64,000 bases of DNA from Anodontia alba (taxonomy: Eukaryota; Mollusca; Bivalvia; Lucinida; Lucinidae), in assembly GCA_964016985.1 (NCBI GenBank), contig OZ024825.1:35432057-35496056 (forward strand), in the 5' to 3' direction. The translations under genes were made by a program, and so were the position numbers. Under the pieces are notes generated by a model that saw nothing but the letters and a program-made list of their open reading frames with translations, searched no databases and was not told the DNA's origin. Below are positions 1 to 12,200 of the stretch, in pieces. The stretch's first letter is position 1; every line of letters starts with the position of its first letter.

Positions 1-1095
1 TTTAGGGTAAAATCCACCAATTATTTTTGGAGTTACGGCCCTTTATCAATGTTGAAAAATAGTTGAAATATGGTTTCCGTTCGATATCTTTTGAAAGGAA
101 TGGTGTATTGGATTGAAATTTTATACAAAGGTATATAATAATAAAATGTAAGTCAAATTTGATTAAGGGTAAAATCCACCAATTATTTTAGGAGTTATGG
201 CCCTTTTTCAACTTTGAAAAATTTTCAACTTTGAAAATTGAAAAATGGTTTCCATGAGATATCTTTTGAAAGGATTGGTGTATTGGATTGAAATTTTATA
301 CACTGGTATATAATCATTAAATGTAGGTCAAGTTCGATTTAGAGTAAAATCCACCTATTCCCTTTTTCAACTTTGAAAAATGAAAATGGTTTCCATTCCA
401 TAACTTTTGAAAAGATTAGTGTATTGGATTCATATTTTATACACAAGCATATAATTATAAAATATACATGTAGGTCAAGTTCGATTTAGGGTAAAATCCA
501 CCAATTATTTTTGGAGTTACGGCCCTTAATCAATGTTGAAAAATAGTTGAAAAATGGTTTCTGTTCGATATCTTTTGAAAAGATTAATGTATTGGATTCA
601 AATTTTATACACAGGTATATACATTGTAATCATAAAATGTAGGTCAAGTTCGATTTAGGGTAAAATCCACCAATTATTTTGGGAGTTATGACCCTTTTTC
701 AACTTTGAAAAATGGTTTCCGTTCCATAATTTGAAAAGATTAGTGAATTGGATTCATATTTTATACACAAGCATATAGTTATAAAATATAGGTCAAGTTT
801 GATTTAGGGTAAAATCTTTTGAAAACATTAGTGTATTGAATTCATATTTAACACACAGGTATATCATCATAAAATAGAGGTCAAGTTCCAATTAGGGTAA
901 AATCAACCCATTATTATGGGAGTTATGGCCCTTTTTCTCCTTCAGAAGATGTTTTTCTTCCTATATTTTTTTAAAAAGATTGATTTATGTATTTGATTCA
1001 TATTTTGTACACAGGTATAATATGGTCAAGTTCGATTTAGGGTAAAATCTGCCAAATATTATGAGAGTTATGGCCCTTTTTTCAACTTCATTTTT
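1..1095. repeat. Tandem array, about 160-bp unit
   Basis: About seven degenerate copies of one unit follow each other. Each carries the landmarks TTTAGGGTAAAATCCACC, GGAGTTAYGGCCCTTT, GGTTTCCRTTC and TTTTATACACAGGTATATAA. Landmark copies start near 1, 163, 339, 483, 653, 811, 891 and 1035, so spacing varies by deletion. Arrays of this texture are the central part of the helitron/HINE-like elements further right; here the left end lies outside the window. No coding potential is seen. Confidence 0.85.
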
Positions 1096-1149
1096 TGCAA
1101 AAGCCTGCGTGTGGGTGAGGATGGCCCTGGGCGGGGGGCGTCTGTGCAA

Positions 1150-1620
1150 TACTAACACATTTCTAGTTTTTTTTTTAAAAAATACAACAACCTTGACCTT
1201 GATCCTGGCACCCTGAAAGTCAAACTTGCTCAAGATATTATACCAAACATTTGTATGAAGTAATATTGAAATCCATCAATAAACGTAGGCACTAGAACCA
1301 TAGCAAAGTTTTTTTTCTAAAAATAGCCACAGTGACCTTGACCTTGAGCCAAGCCATCTGAAAGTCGATCTTGCTCTAGATATTTTAATTCCCAACATTA
1401 TATGGTTATATTAAAATCCATTGATAAATGTAGGGGCTAGAGCGATGTCAAAGTTTTTCTAAAAATAGCCACAGTGACCTTCTAAAAATAGCCACAGTGA
1501 CCTTGATCCCAGGACCCTGAAAGTCGAACGTGCTTGAAATATTATCATACCCAATATTTGTGTGAAGTTGTATTAACATCCATTAATAAATGTAGGGGCT
1601 AGGGTGATGATAAAGGGTGA
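1150..1620. repeat. Tandem array, about 145-bp unit
   Basis: Three copies of a second unit with the landmarks ATAGCCACAGTGACCTTGA, CCTGAAAGTCRAACTTGCT, and AATCCATYRATAAAYGTAGG. One copy contains an internal partial duplication of the ATAGCCACAGTGACCTT segment near 1465-1505. The unit carries the GACCTTGA phrase that recurs in many other arrays of this window. It probably belongs to the same mobile element as the preceding array. Confidence 0.8.
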
Positions 1621-2849
1621 ACATACATATGTAGTATGTATGTACGTTACATACATACTTTGTACGGGACAGACCCTATATTCCTTCACCACTTCGATGT
1701 GCGAGGGGATAAAAAGGCAAGGATTTATAGTGCTGAAAGTATGAAGCCCTGCTTAATTCCTTCAATACAAGGTCCACATCAGCAGGGATTATTCTGGCCC
1801 CAGATTTTTGTGAGAGAAAAAATCCCATTTGGACAAAAACAGTGAGAGATTTTCAAATTCAGTGAGATTTTTTTTTCGCTTGCTCGGACAAACTGAGTGA
1901 GATTTTTTTTTTTTTTTTTTTTTGTAAAGGCCAGATTTTGTATCAGAATTGTATGTATAAGTATTATTATTGCTTATTTTGTAATGTACTCTAAATCAGG
2001 TTAATAAAATTGTTATATATAGGATGTTTGATTATTTTAAGTATCATTATTTTCATGTTTACTGCAAGTGTTTATATATAAATTTGAACTTTCTGGAAAA
2101 TCATGTTTACAATAACAAGTTGTTTATATTCTTTTTCCAATTTCCAAATGGAATATTCTAGATTAAGCTATTTTTGGCATGTCACAGAACATTTAAATTT
2201 TTCTTGACAAATACTGGAAAATAAGTGATGCCTCTAGTACTGTATTTTTTTTTAGAATATGCTTTGATATTATATAAGGAGAGAAGATTTTCATATGAGC
2301 ATCTTTGTACACTTTCATTCTTTACTGGATTACTTTAATGTTCCATTAATTCTGGAATTAAACTCTGAATTCAGGGACTTTAAATTGTGGGATCAGAAAC
2401 TGCAATTCAAAGAATTTGTTTCAGAAATTCTTCTGTAATATTTCTCAGGGATTTTGTGACATTATCCAATGATTTTTTTACCTGCGAGTTCCGATCCATA
2501 TACTCATAATTTTTCTCTGGGACTCACAAATTTTATAAGTGAGTCCCTGAACTCACAAAAACAGTAGATATCTGTTCTAAAATATATTACAGACTCATGA
2601 TTTTATCATAGGACTCATGGAATTTCAATTGAGACTGGATAGAATCAAACTGTAAATAAATCACTGATTATCTTGAAAGGTACCGTTTACATTTATTTTT
2701 CTGTCTTGCACATTTTCTTATTTTTTGTTAACAACAAATACTGTAAATAATTTTAAAGCTTGTTGCTGGTTTCACTTTCATTTCTTTCTCGTTACGCCTG
2801 GCTCGTAACAAAATGCAAACAACTGAATAAATAAAGGCTTCATGGGCTT
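1621..2849. other. AT-rich stretch, no gene seen
   Basis: Starts with a TACATACATAC-type simple palindromic run near 1623-1660, then a T-tract at 1904-1923. The rest is AT-rich with no convincing ORF, splice-flanked exon or repeat family that recurs elsewhere in the window. Short ORFs here (for example 1636-1845) show no protein-like features. Confidence 0.5.
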
Positions 2850-2853
2850 GTTA

Positions 2854-3060
2854 TTAATCAGGCTCAGCTCGGTCTTGTGTTTGATCGTCATCCGAATCAG
2901 GAGAGGAGAGCGTGGCCGCTTCAGTCGAGCTGGGTTGTGCTCGAACAAGATACTTTAACATGTTGCCATCCCGACTGGACGGCTTCGGGGCGGATAATTT
3001 TCTTTCTTTTTTTTTTCCGAGTCGGAGGACATGTTTTTGCTGACTCGAGGTAGCGATCAA
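2854..3060 (-). CDS. Hypothetical protein fragment, basic then acidic/Ser-rich
   Basis: A 68-codon minus-strand ORF without a convincing ATG at its start; an internal ATG lies about half way. The N-terminal half is Lys/Arg-rich (KKKERKLS), the C-terminal half Ser/Thr-rich and then acidic (SPDSDDD) before a TAA stop. Such basic and acidic tails occur at the N termini of hAT/ZMYM-type transposase-derived proteins, but no zinc ligands or catalytic motif are visible. An overlapping ORF in another frame (2921-3175) makes a frame choice unsafe. It could be chance coding in a CpG-rich promoter. Confidence 0.2.
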   Translation of the reverse strand: MIATSSQQKHVLRLGKKKERKLSAPKPSSRDGNMLKYLVRAQPSSTEAATLSSPDSDDDQTQDRAEPD

Positions 3061-3595
3061 ATAAACGCTTACTTAAACCAGAGACCGACAATGAGTTTTT
3101 ACGATAAAGCTTCTCAGTGATACAGATTAATGAATGGTTACCTGCGGTCGTATGCGTAATGAATTTTGGCGCCACAATAATTCAGAAACCGGTCAAACAG
3201 AACAGTCTGATAGTCTCGAAATGAACCGCATGTGCAAAATAGGAACTTAACAGCGCGAAACGAGAAAAATTCAGCGTGCGATTTTTTTCTCACTTGGGGA
3301 ATTTTGATGCGATTTCTTGCAAAAAAATGCGAGAATGTCGCGAAATCGCTGATGCAAACTTGCCAACAATGGACGTTTTATTACATCCATATGACAAAAT
3401 ATATCTTGCAGTCCCTTCAGTACTTTGATACGCATAAGTTCAATAGTATTAAAAATGCCGAAAAAGTCTTTTTAGGGTATCGTCCATATTCGGAACAGGT
3501 TGTCTGTTTCCACTATAAGGTGTATAATTATCTTCTAAATAAAATTATAGGAATTTATTTCCAGTTCCAAATATGGACATGTATGGAATCACGCC

Positions 3596-3610
3596 ATGAG
3601 CTGCACGCAG
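3596..3610 (+). other. UROD: Weak candidate for UROD coding exon 1
   Basis: UROD exon 2 opens in phase 0 at the conserved NFPLLKND segment, so the missing exon must be an ATG followed by a few codons and a phase-0 donor. Here GCCATGA starts five codons (MSCTQ) that end at CAG|GTGTTA. An alternative is ATG at 3952 (MKRL) ending at CTA|GTAAAT. Neither has other support; the real exon could also be further upstream. Confidence 0.15.
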
Positions 3611-3649
3611 GTGTTACAGTTTGCCATGTTAAACGTGATCGATAGGGAA

Positions 3650-5320
3650 GGTATATCACCGCAAAATTAACACAAAAACACCTTTCCAATCAATAAAAGA
3701 AATCAAGGGGATTAAATTAGAGACATTAAGGTTTCATTTTGCAATATTTGTTTTGGATTTGCTTATTTCCAATTTGACCCTGAAGTGGGCACATCGCAAT
3801 AGAAAAGCGTAACTCGTCCTTTGACTTCAGCAGGATGTCTAAAATTTGGTCCATAATAGCCATTACCAAACAAATAAAAAAGAAAAGGCTACTATCGCCT
3901 TATTTTCAGTCAAATACAGTATTGTTTGCGGCTTTCTAATCACCTTTCACAATGAAGCGTCTAGTAAATTCAACACACTCTGTCAGACTACATGTATTGA
4001 GTAAAGAGAAACAACTGACCGGGTTACCTTGGGAATGTCATAATCGTATATGCACTGAACCGTCAGAAAAGGTGTCAGTTATTGGGTTTATTTTAAGTGA
4101 GAATGGACAATAAGATAAACAAGCGATCTGAGTGATTTTACTTATCTCATGACTTGCATGTGATGAGGAGTGGTAATCTATTCGCAGAACATGCGCAACA
4201 TTGTCTGCGTAACATGATCCTAACATGATATTAAGATCCTTTTTCTCATAAAGAGTGTTCAGGCCACCATGTCACGTGACGTTACCATTATGGTCACATG
4301 CGCAAATGAGTGAAAACATAACTTATTGCATATGTGAACAGTACAGAACTATACCGGTGCATAATGTGCATTTCAAAGAGAGGCTATACACAGTTTACTG
4401 GATACATGTAGATTCTTCGGGACTAAGAAAGTGTATGTGGCCGACAGGAAAAATAATTTTTATGAACAAGTTGATATCTCACAAAATTTGATAAGATACC
4501 ATGGCAGTGACCAGTTGCTTTTCACTGTTAGCCGTAAAAAAAACAGCGCATGTGTTCATGAAATCCATGAATAAAATAACAGGGATCAGAGAATACAAAT
4601 TGATAACCTTTTAGCCCATTCAAATTCTGCATACCTAGATCAGCTTTTAATATACACAGGCTGTTGAGCGTATCAGACTCGCGGGTGTACAGACTGATCA
4701 GGGTCTGTGATGCTAGCATTTGTGACAAGGAAACCTTGCTTCTTGTCGACATGTGTCGGCATAGAATATGGGACGTGTAGCATGCATTTGCTTTAGTCAT
4801 TGTGTTTGTCACCTGCATTTAGAAACGTGAGAGAAATATTGAAATAAAAAAGCTTTCCAGAAACTATAAGCAGTCTCAGAAATTATCAAAACACGCTCTT
4901 CAGAAACTATCTTTGATCAGGGAAATTACCGAGACCCAGGATCCATTAATGCCTCCAGAAATGGAAAAATGCTGGACCGATTAGTGATTGTCATTTTCTC
5001 TGGAGCCCTGGTGCTAACTATCCCACTTCAGTGCTTATGATTTCAGGAAAACAAATAATGACAATTGAATAGCTCTTCTTCATCTTCTAAAAAAAGGTCA
5101 GGAGCTTCCTCAGACTGTATGGTTGACCTGATAGGAGGATGGGACAGCCATCTCATTCCCGATTAAAAAAAGTTAGGCCAAAATTGTATCAGCAGTTAAG
5201 AACTTGAAGGAATACTGTTTACAGAGCAACAATTACCCTGGTGCACTGGATGTCAGCTGTGAACTCTTCCAGTGTCTGGATGTCTGTAATTGCTGCTGGG
5301 AGTTTATTCCAGTTCATACC
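3650..5320. other. Mostly unique sequence, putative UROD intron 1 or upstream region
   Basis: No recurrent repeat family and no convincing exon. A perfect palindromic E-box, GTCACGTGAC, lies at 4271-4280 and runs into a CRE-like GACGTTA. The rest contains only short, non-conserved ORFs. Confidence 0.4.
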
Positions 5321-5325
5321 AATAT

Positions 5326-5534
5326 AACCCTAAGTATTGGGACAGGAAGGCCTTTGCAAACAGTGTACACCCAGATCAGATGCTGCAGAATGCAGCATCT
5401 GACCAGGGTATACACTGATTGCCATACATACAGTAATATTTTAGACACATCAAGAGGTAGTAAAATGGACTACTAGTATTTCAAATTTTAGGAGAAGTAT
5501 GGTAAGTAGGTAAGGTGTCCCAATACTTAGGGTT
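5326..5534 (+). repeat. MITE M2 (CCCTAAGTATTGGGACA ends, core A hairpin)
   Basis: Terminal inverted repeats AACCCTAAGTATTGGGACA and TGTCCCAATACTTAGGGTT enclose the recurring hairpin core A (GCAAACAGTGTAnACCCAGATC ... its complement). Short AT-rich segment with a TTTTAGACACATCAA motif follows the hairpin. About 210 bp, non-coding, so a non-autonomous DNA transposon is the likely nature. Other copies are listed separately. Confidence 0.85.
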
Positions 5535-5998
5535 ATTACCGTAGGTAAAAACAAGTATTTGTTGATGTGTCTAACCATACATGCCATACCTCACACTGTG
5601 AGATAAAATCTCACAGAATTTGGCCCATCTAGAAGGCCATTCCCATAAAATATCCACTTCTCACAGAATTTTCAGACCATTTTACAACAGCATTTATGAA
5701 GAAAAAACATAAATCACACACTTTTGTGCTTTTGACAAGCTTCTTACATGAAAAAAAGACAAGAATATATATTTGGGGAGCTCCAAAGCGATGTTTAAGA
5801 AAATCTCACAGAAATTTGTCAAATCTCCCTTAAAATTTCGCCTTATCTCACAGATTTAGTCCACAGCTTATGGCATCCATGTCTAACATATTGCTGGATG
5901 AGTGACAAACAGTGTAGACCCTGATCAGAGGCTGCATTCTGCAGCATTTGATCTGGATCTACACTGCACAGGCCTGTCTGTGTCCAATACTTAGGAAT
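5535..5998 (-). repeat. MITE M2, opposite orientation, interrupted
   Basis: A second M2 copy in reverse orientation: the end near 5550 reads AACAAGTATTTGTTGATGTGTCT and the far end CCAATACTTAGGAATGTAGT. It carries core A at 5908-5968. It is split by a 304-bp insertion (5576-5879) that left an 8-bp target duplication. Confidence 0.6.
5576..5879. mobile_element. hAT-like non-autonomous element with 8-bp TSD
   Basis: The insert is flanked by TGTCTAAC on both sides (5568-5575 and 5880-5887). Its ends are imperfect inverted repeats around ATGCCATA, and the interior repeatedly reads ATCTCACAGA. An 8-bp duplication fits the hAT superfamily; there is no transposase ORF. The host is an M2 MITE whose two halves join cleanly when the insert is removed. 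Confidence 0.65.
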
Positions 5999-6151
5999 GT
6001 AGTAACGTTTCATGGAGAAATAAGAAAATAATCTTGATGTCTCTCCTATCTGAAACTGTGCAGACTAAATTTGCTCGACTACATTTAGTAAACTTGCAGT
6101 TCACAACTGATTTGATTTAGGAGTTTAATAAGACTGGATTTTGTGTTACAG

Positions 6152-6257
6152 AATTTCCCATTATTGAAGAATGACTTGATACTGAGAGCAGCTCGAGGAG
6201 AGAAGACAGAGAGAGTTCCTGTCTGGTTGATGAGACAAGCTGGGAGATACTTGCCAG
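6152..6257 (+). CDS. UROD: UROD exon 2
   Basis: Acceptor TTGTGTTACAG, donor CCAG|GTTTGT. It encodes [16 protein letters not shown] through MRQAGRYLP: 35 codons plus one base. It contains both conserved arginines of the RQAGRYLP signature. The exon opens in phase 0, so the lost exon 1 supplies only the N-terminal few residues. A MITE starts about 15 bp after the donor. Confidence 0.93.
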
Positions 6258-9200
6258 GTTTGTACAAAATCTGGGCCCAGTTATTCAAACTAACAATGTT
6301 GTTAGTTAAAACTTTGATGATTAAACACAGCATATACATTAACATTTTTGCTGAAAAAATGTGAGTAGCTTTTGCATTTGCAAAAGCTACTCACATTTTT
6401 TCAGCAAAAATACCTGTGAATTAGATATTGTACTTACTAGAACAGTTAACATTTTGACAGCTAACAAGCTCGTTACACTAACAATGCTTTGAACAACTTG
6501 GCCCTGATTCTTTTTTTTTTTTGTTGTGACTGCTTTAGCAAGCAGAAGCAACATAGGGATCACTTTTCAGCGTTGATGTTGGCGTTGCTGTCAGTGTCAA
6601 CAATGTGACGTCAAGGGACTTGATAAGGAGGAGTATTTGATGATAATTTTGGGATAATTTTCTCCAGTTCTCCATAAAAACATGTGGGTACTCATTAGAA
6701 GCCCCACGGCAAGGCGCTTCTCATGAGTACCCACAAGATATGTTTTTTATGGAGAAATAAGAAAAATTATCCCAGAATTATCACCTGATACTCCTCTTTA
6801 TCAAGTCCTCTGGAAATCTGTGCGTTTAGCTCTGTTTCTCAAACACCAAGGCTTATAGGCTAATGAAACATCATACACACATCCGCCATGATGCATCCTG
6901 CCCACTGCCATCGACCGTAATTGACTTTTGATTTACATTTTGTACTTTTCAAGCTGAACCATGTTTAGTCTGTGCATTTAGCTCCATTTCTTGAACACCA
7001 CCAGCAGTCATGACATAGTCATTTGGCGAATTTCTTGTTGTGCCCCACTTTAGTGGCAGAGCTCTGAGTTATACCTCTAGTGTCTGTCAGTCTATGAGTC
7101 CATCTGCACTTCATTTCTGATAGATATCTTGAGTATTTAATCATCAGACATTGTCACATATGTGTCGGGGATGTGAGGCTTAGAACTGATAGTGGGCAAA
7201 ATCTGTGAATATTATCATATTTATCCTAAGCATTCGGACACTACTTTACCATACTTGTTCCAAAATTTGAACATGTACAATTTACTATACGATTTTGTGC
7301 CTAAAACTTGCTGGATGTGTGGCAAACAGTGTAGACCTTGATGAGAAGCCGCATTCTGCGGCATCTCATCTGGGTTTACACTGTTTGCTCAGGCCTGTCT
7401 GTCCGAATATTTACCGTAAATACAGTACCCTTTTCAGTGCATGGGAAATGGTTTTTTGGTCTCTTGTTCCTTTACAATAAGGAATATCTGGATGAAATTC
7501 CATAAGATATATACTATAGAGGATGCAAGGCTGTGACCACGAACCACTACTCCGGCTATTCCAATACATGAGTTGTCTACCATTGTTCTGTCTAAAAAAA
7601 TGGATTTTGGCCTATAGTTCCTGTATTATTTACAACATATGGATGGCTACCTTCATAGGTATATAGTAGACTAAAGGTTACTGTAGCAAAGGAGCACAAC
7701 ACTGGATGTCCCATTTCATGATTTATCTGCCCTTGAAATACAGAAAAATATGAGTTTTGGCTAAAAATTCCTTTATTATTTGAAATTTATGGATGAAACT
7801 TCATACAATGTAAATCAGTATAAGACCAACCAGCTGTTTCCAAATCAACGTCTCTAACCCTTCATGATATTGAGTTATCTGTCATTGAAATAACTGAAAA
7901 ATGGTGTACAAGACTGAAATTAAAGATTTTAGTCAAGATTCATAACTCTGACAGTCCTAGTTCTAAGGTTATATGCCCTTGAAAAATATGTAAAATTGAT
8001 CTTGCTGCCTAGTGATGTCGGGATATCATTTAGTGTCAATGCTTTTATTTGTACTGGCCCATTCCAAATAGCACATCTATTGGATTGGGCCGGTCTCAGT
8101 TGCTCAGTTGGATGCCTGTCTGACTGGTTATCAGGAGGTTGCCAATTTGACCCCTGCCGGGTTGGCAACATGCTATCGTGGAGATTGGTCATGAAATATT
8201 TTCTATGGTCATTCTCTCTCTTCCACTGATTCAAGAAGGGCAGTTGTCAGTTTCTGGCAAAACACTGGTTAACCACTTACAGGACTAAGCCTGCCCAGTA
8301 AAAGTGTGGTTAGGTAAACTGACTGTGCTTCACATGACCCCATTGAGTTGACTGGGCCATAAAACCTTAGCACAAGCAAACAAATCTATTGGATTGGGAG
8401 GTTGTCGGTTTGATTTCCAGCTGGTTTGTATGTAAAAGTTTCTAACATTGGTACATGTGTACTAGGTACTATTTCACTTGTTGAAGCATAAGGAATAAGA
8501 ACTAGGACTGGTCCCACTAATGTCACTGTATCATTGTAAAAGTATCATATCAGCAGCCAGCCTCATTGGCTCAGTCAGATGCGCATCCGACTGGTTATCA
8601 GGAGGTTGCAGGTGTGACCCCCAATGGGTAGGCAAAATTCTTTGATCACGAAACATTTTCTCCAGTCATTCTCTTCCTTCCGCTGATTCAAGAAGGGCAG
8701 TGTCAGTTTCTGACGAAAGAATGTGCACAATACTGGTTAACCGCTTAAGGGACTGTCTGCCCAGTAAAAGTGTACTTAGATATACTGACAGCGCTCGACA
8801 TGACCCCATCGGGTTGACTGAGCCATAAAACCTCAATACAAACAAAATCATATCAGTGAGTCTGGGGCATGATACTGCAATGAAATAGCACTATAAAAGG
8901 GAATCATTTCCTTCTGTTACATACAAACACTACCTATTATGACTGAAAGATTTATTGACAGTCTCTAGTACCGGGTATTTGAAATCTTTCAGAAATGGGA
9001 GCTACTCTTCAAGAATCAATTTTGCTACTGTGTGGAGCAAAGTCTTTCCTTTAAGAGTAGCCCCAATAACAAGGAAGACAAATATTTCCATGTGAGAGTT
9101 GGATGTGAATCAATTCCCTGTAAGTTTGCAGATGCAGAGATACATTGTACTTGCCATATTTTATGTTACCGTATTTACCCTAAGTATTCGGACACCTCAA

Positions 9201-12200
9201 CTCCTTACCATATATGTTCTAAAATTTGAACCAGTACAATTCACTACCCAATGTTGTGTCTAAAAATTGCTGGATGAGTGGCAAACAGTGTAGACCAAGA
9301 TGAGACGCCGCGTTCTGCACGTTCTGCGCCGTCTCATCTAGGTCTAAACGGTTTGCTCAGGCCTGTCTGTCCGAATACATATGGTAAATACGGTACTCCT
9401 GTTCTATTCTGTTCAGCCGCTTATCAGTAAGAATTGATATCCTGGTGAGGCACATTGTTGTTTACTTTTATAGGTGCAATCTCTTGTCAAGTTACCATCA
9501 TAGGACTATTTCTTTTGAATTGGCGGTGGAAGGGGCCAAGATGTCCTAGTAGGATAAGGCAGTTGCAAGTGGATAGTGGGGACATCTGTATTGTTTTTAC
9601 CCCTACTGGACACCTCTGTTGAGGAGATGGGATCCACTAGCATATCTTTATATGTGTTTCCTCCAAGACCATTGGGTGGATTTTCTAGAAACTACCAGAG
9701 ATTTCCCTTCTGTAAATCTAGCTGTGACTTAACCTTTACCACTCTCTGGGCATTTTCAGCAGACGACAAATTGATGATATTTTTCTTATTTTTCCCAGAA
9801 AACTGGATCTGACATTTCATGCAAATTGTCTCCTTGGGAGACAATTTGCATGAAATGTCAAATCCTGTTTTCTGGGAAAAATAAGAAAAATATTTTAAAA
9901 TGTCGTCTGCTGCAAATTTTACCCAGAGTGCTAAGCGTTAAGGAAAACTGGGGCAACTTTGATTTTTCTTGTTAGCACATTTCCTTCCCAACTATTGAAG
10001 GATCTTATGGTTATTTTTTTTTTTTTTTTCTTCTGTATACTGTATACAGGTACATTTTTGTATGATTCTTTGTCTGAAAAGGTTTTTTGCTGCATAAGGC
10101 TACCTAGTGAAAATGGAACGCTATTCCAGTAAAACAGTAGCTCCAGATGAGCTGTTAATTTCAACCAAACATTGATGATATTTTTCTTATTTCGCCACAA
10201 AAACATATGTTATGGTACTCATTAGAAGCCCCTATTGAGTACCCACAACATATGTTTTCATGAAGAAATAAAAAAAAATATTTACCTGAATAGGCTGATA
10301 CTTCCTCTTATCTAGATCTATGTAAGGTAGGGTAAAAGTCCTAAAATTTTGAACATCTGAGTGTTTGCAAACAGTGCAGACTCAGATCGGACTGCTCCTA
10401 AGCCATTCCACTAAGCATTTTAACAGACAGCTGCGTAAAAAGCAAAATTTAAGCCAAAAAAAAAGCATGGAATAAAGTGTTCAAAATTTTAGGACATTTA
10501 CCATACTTGTTGTGTGGTGTGGATCAGAATTTGTTTCTATGATTTTGCTTTCAGAGTATGGAGAGTTCAAGTCATCACATTCTGTTGGTTTCTTCGACAT
10601 GGTCAGGACACCGAGTATGGCCTGTGAAATAACTATGCAGGTTAATATCTGACAATTCAGGACCAAATCTTTTATATCCAGCTACATAATAAGTGGTGGA
10701 TTTATCAGTATCAGTTTATGTTGTCGTGCTTGACGTCCATCTATCCATCTATAAATTCTGTACTATTTCAGGGATTCAGTTGAAATTTTATAGGTGCATT
10801 AATGTTGGGAAGCTCTCATATGAGATTATTATTAATCAGTATTGGGCAAATTTTTATAATTACGTCCCTGCACTTTGGTGCAGATACCAGTGGCGTCAGC
10901 ATGACAGTTTCTTTGGCTTTGGCTTTAGCTTTGGTGTGACACTTTCTTGGCTGCACAATATCTTGTGAACCAGTGGTTGGATTCTTACCAAATTTTCTTA
11001 GATATATAATTGGGATATAACAAAGAATCGAGTAGATTTTGGTGACCTTGACCTAATTTTCAAGGTAACAGCAGTAGCAAAACTGAAAATTCATGGTGGG
11101 GGACATCTGTTTTCTATGAAAACATTTACTAGTTATTTATGGAGTTATGGCCCTTGATAAATGTTAAAAATTGGTTTCCATGGCAAAATTTGGTGTCTTT
11201 TCAGCCAATCCAAATGAAATGTGATGGCTTAATGACTAGTAAATACAGGTTCAGTTTGAAAATGGCATTTACATGTATTTGTTTATTATTGATTTACAGA
11301 GTTGCAACTTCTGATAGTTGCTAACGACTGGTTTCTGTGCCATAATTAGGTTTCTCATTGAGTTGAAATGAAATTCATCTGATGGCTTTATTAACGAGTA
11401 AACACAGGTTTATTCCAAAACAGCATTTTTGTGATGCTTCTGAAATATGTTATGACCCCTGGTAGATGTTAAAAATTTGGGCCCAGTTGTTCAAAGCTAA
11501 CAATATCGTTAGTTAACGATTCGTTAAAATTTATATCGAGCGATACACAAATATGCAGAAATTTTTTGCTGAAAAAATGTGAGTAGCTTTTGCAGTGCAA
11601 AAGCTACTCACATTTTTTTGGCAAAAAATATCAGAATATTGTATATTGAATCCGCTAAAACAGTTAATGAAATGACCCTTAACGAGCTCATTAAGCTAAC
11701 GATGCTTTGAACAACTAGGCCTTGGTTTCCTTGGCTTACTAAAATTACTGTTTCTGACAGCTTTCCCATGGCAGTGTATCATGCTGTGTAATTCTTTTAT
11801 ATTTTTACGCACACAAACTTTGTTTACATGGGGGGTGGGCGGGGGGAGAGTATAATGTTTTCACATTGTCTGTCCTTTACATTTTGGACCTTGCTGGGGT
11901 ATCTAATAAACACTGCTTATTGGCAATTTCTTGTTTTTAGCTGATCTGAGCAATTGTTCAAGATGAGCTGTTGTGATCACCCTATGTCTGTCGTTTACCG
12001 TCTCTCGTCAGCCGTCAACAATTGATTTGTTAATGCACTAGAGGTCACAGTTTTGACCCAGTCTTAATGAAACTTGCTCAGAATGTTTGCCTGTATCAAA
12101 TCTAGGTCAAGTCCGAAACTGGGTCACTTGGGGTTAAAAAACTAGGTCACCAGGCCAAATCAAAGGAAAACCATTTTAACACAATCGTGATCACATTTTT

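Larger units (their letters stand above)
2850..3620. promoter_or_regulatory. Candidate CpG-bearing promoter region upstream of UROD
   Basis: This stretch is visibly richer in G+C and in CpG dinucleotides than its surroundings (GCGCGAAACG, TGCGATTTC, TGCGAGAATGTCGCGAAATCGC) and lacks the repeat families seen elsewhere. It lies upstream of the first UROD exon I can prove (6152), and a protein-like minus-strand ORF sits at its left side, so a bidirectional promoter is possible. This is inference from composition and position; no TATA box or mapped start supports it. Confidence 0.3.
8064..8920 (+). mobile_element. SINE S2, diverged, host of two further SINEs
   Basis: Pieces 8064-8089, 8399-8553 and 8857-8920 form one element once two insertions are removed. 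The first piece holds a B-box-like GGTTTGATTTCC (8408 area), the middle piece GAATAAGAACTAGGACTGGTC, the last piece TCTGGGGCATGATAC and TATGACTGAAAGAT. These match, in order, the better-preserved S2 copy at 29511-29847. It is an old element with no coding role. Confidence 0.65.

Noticed and set aside
3232..3645. 137-codon plus-strand ORF upstream of UROD
   Set aside because: No recognisable domain, composition as expected by chance, and no splice connection in frame to UROD exon 2. Kept only as part of the promoter region.
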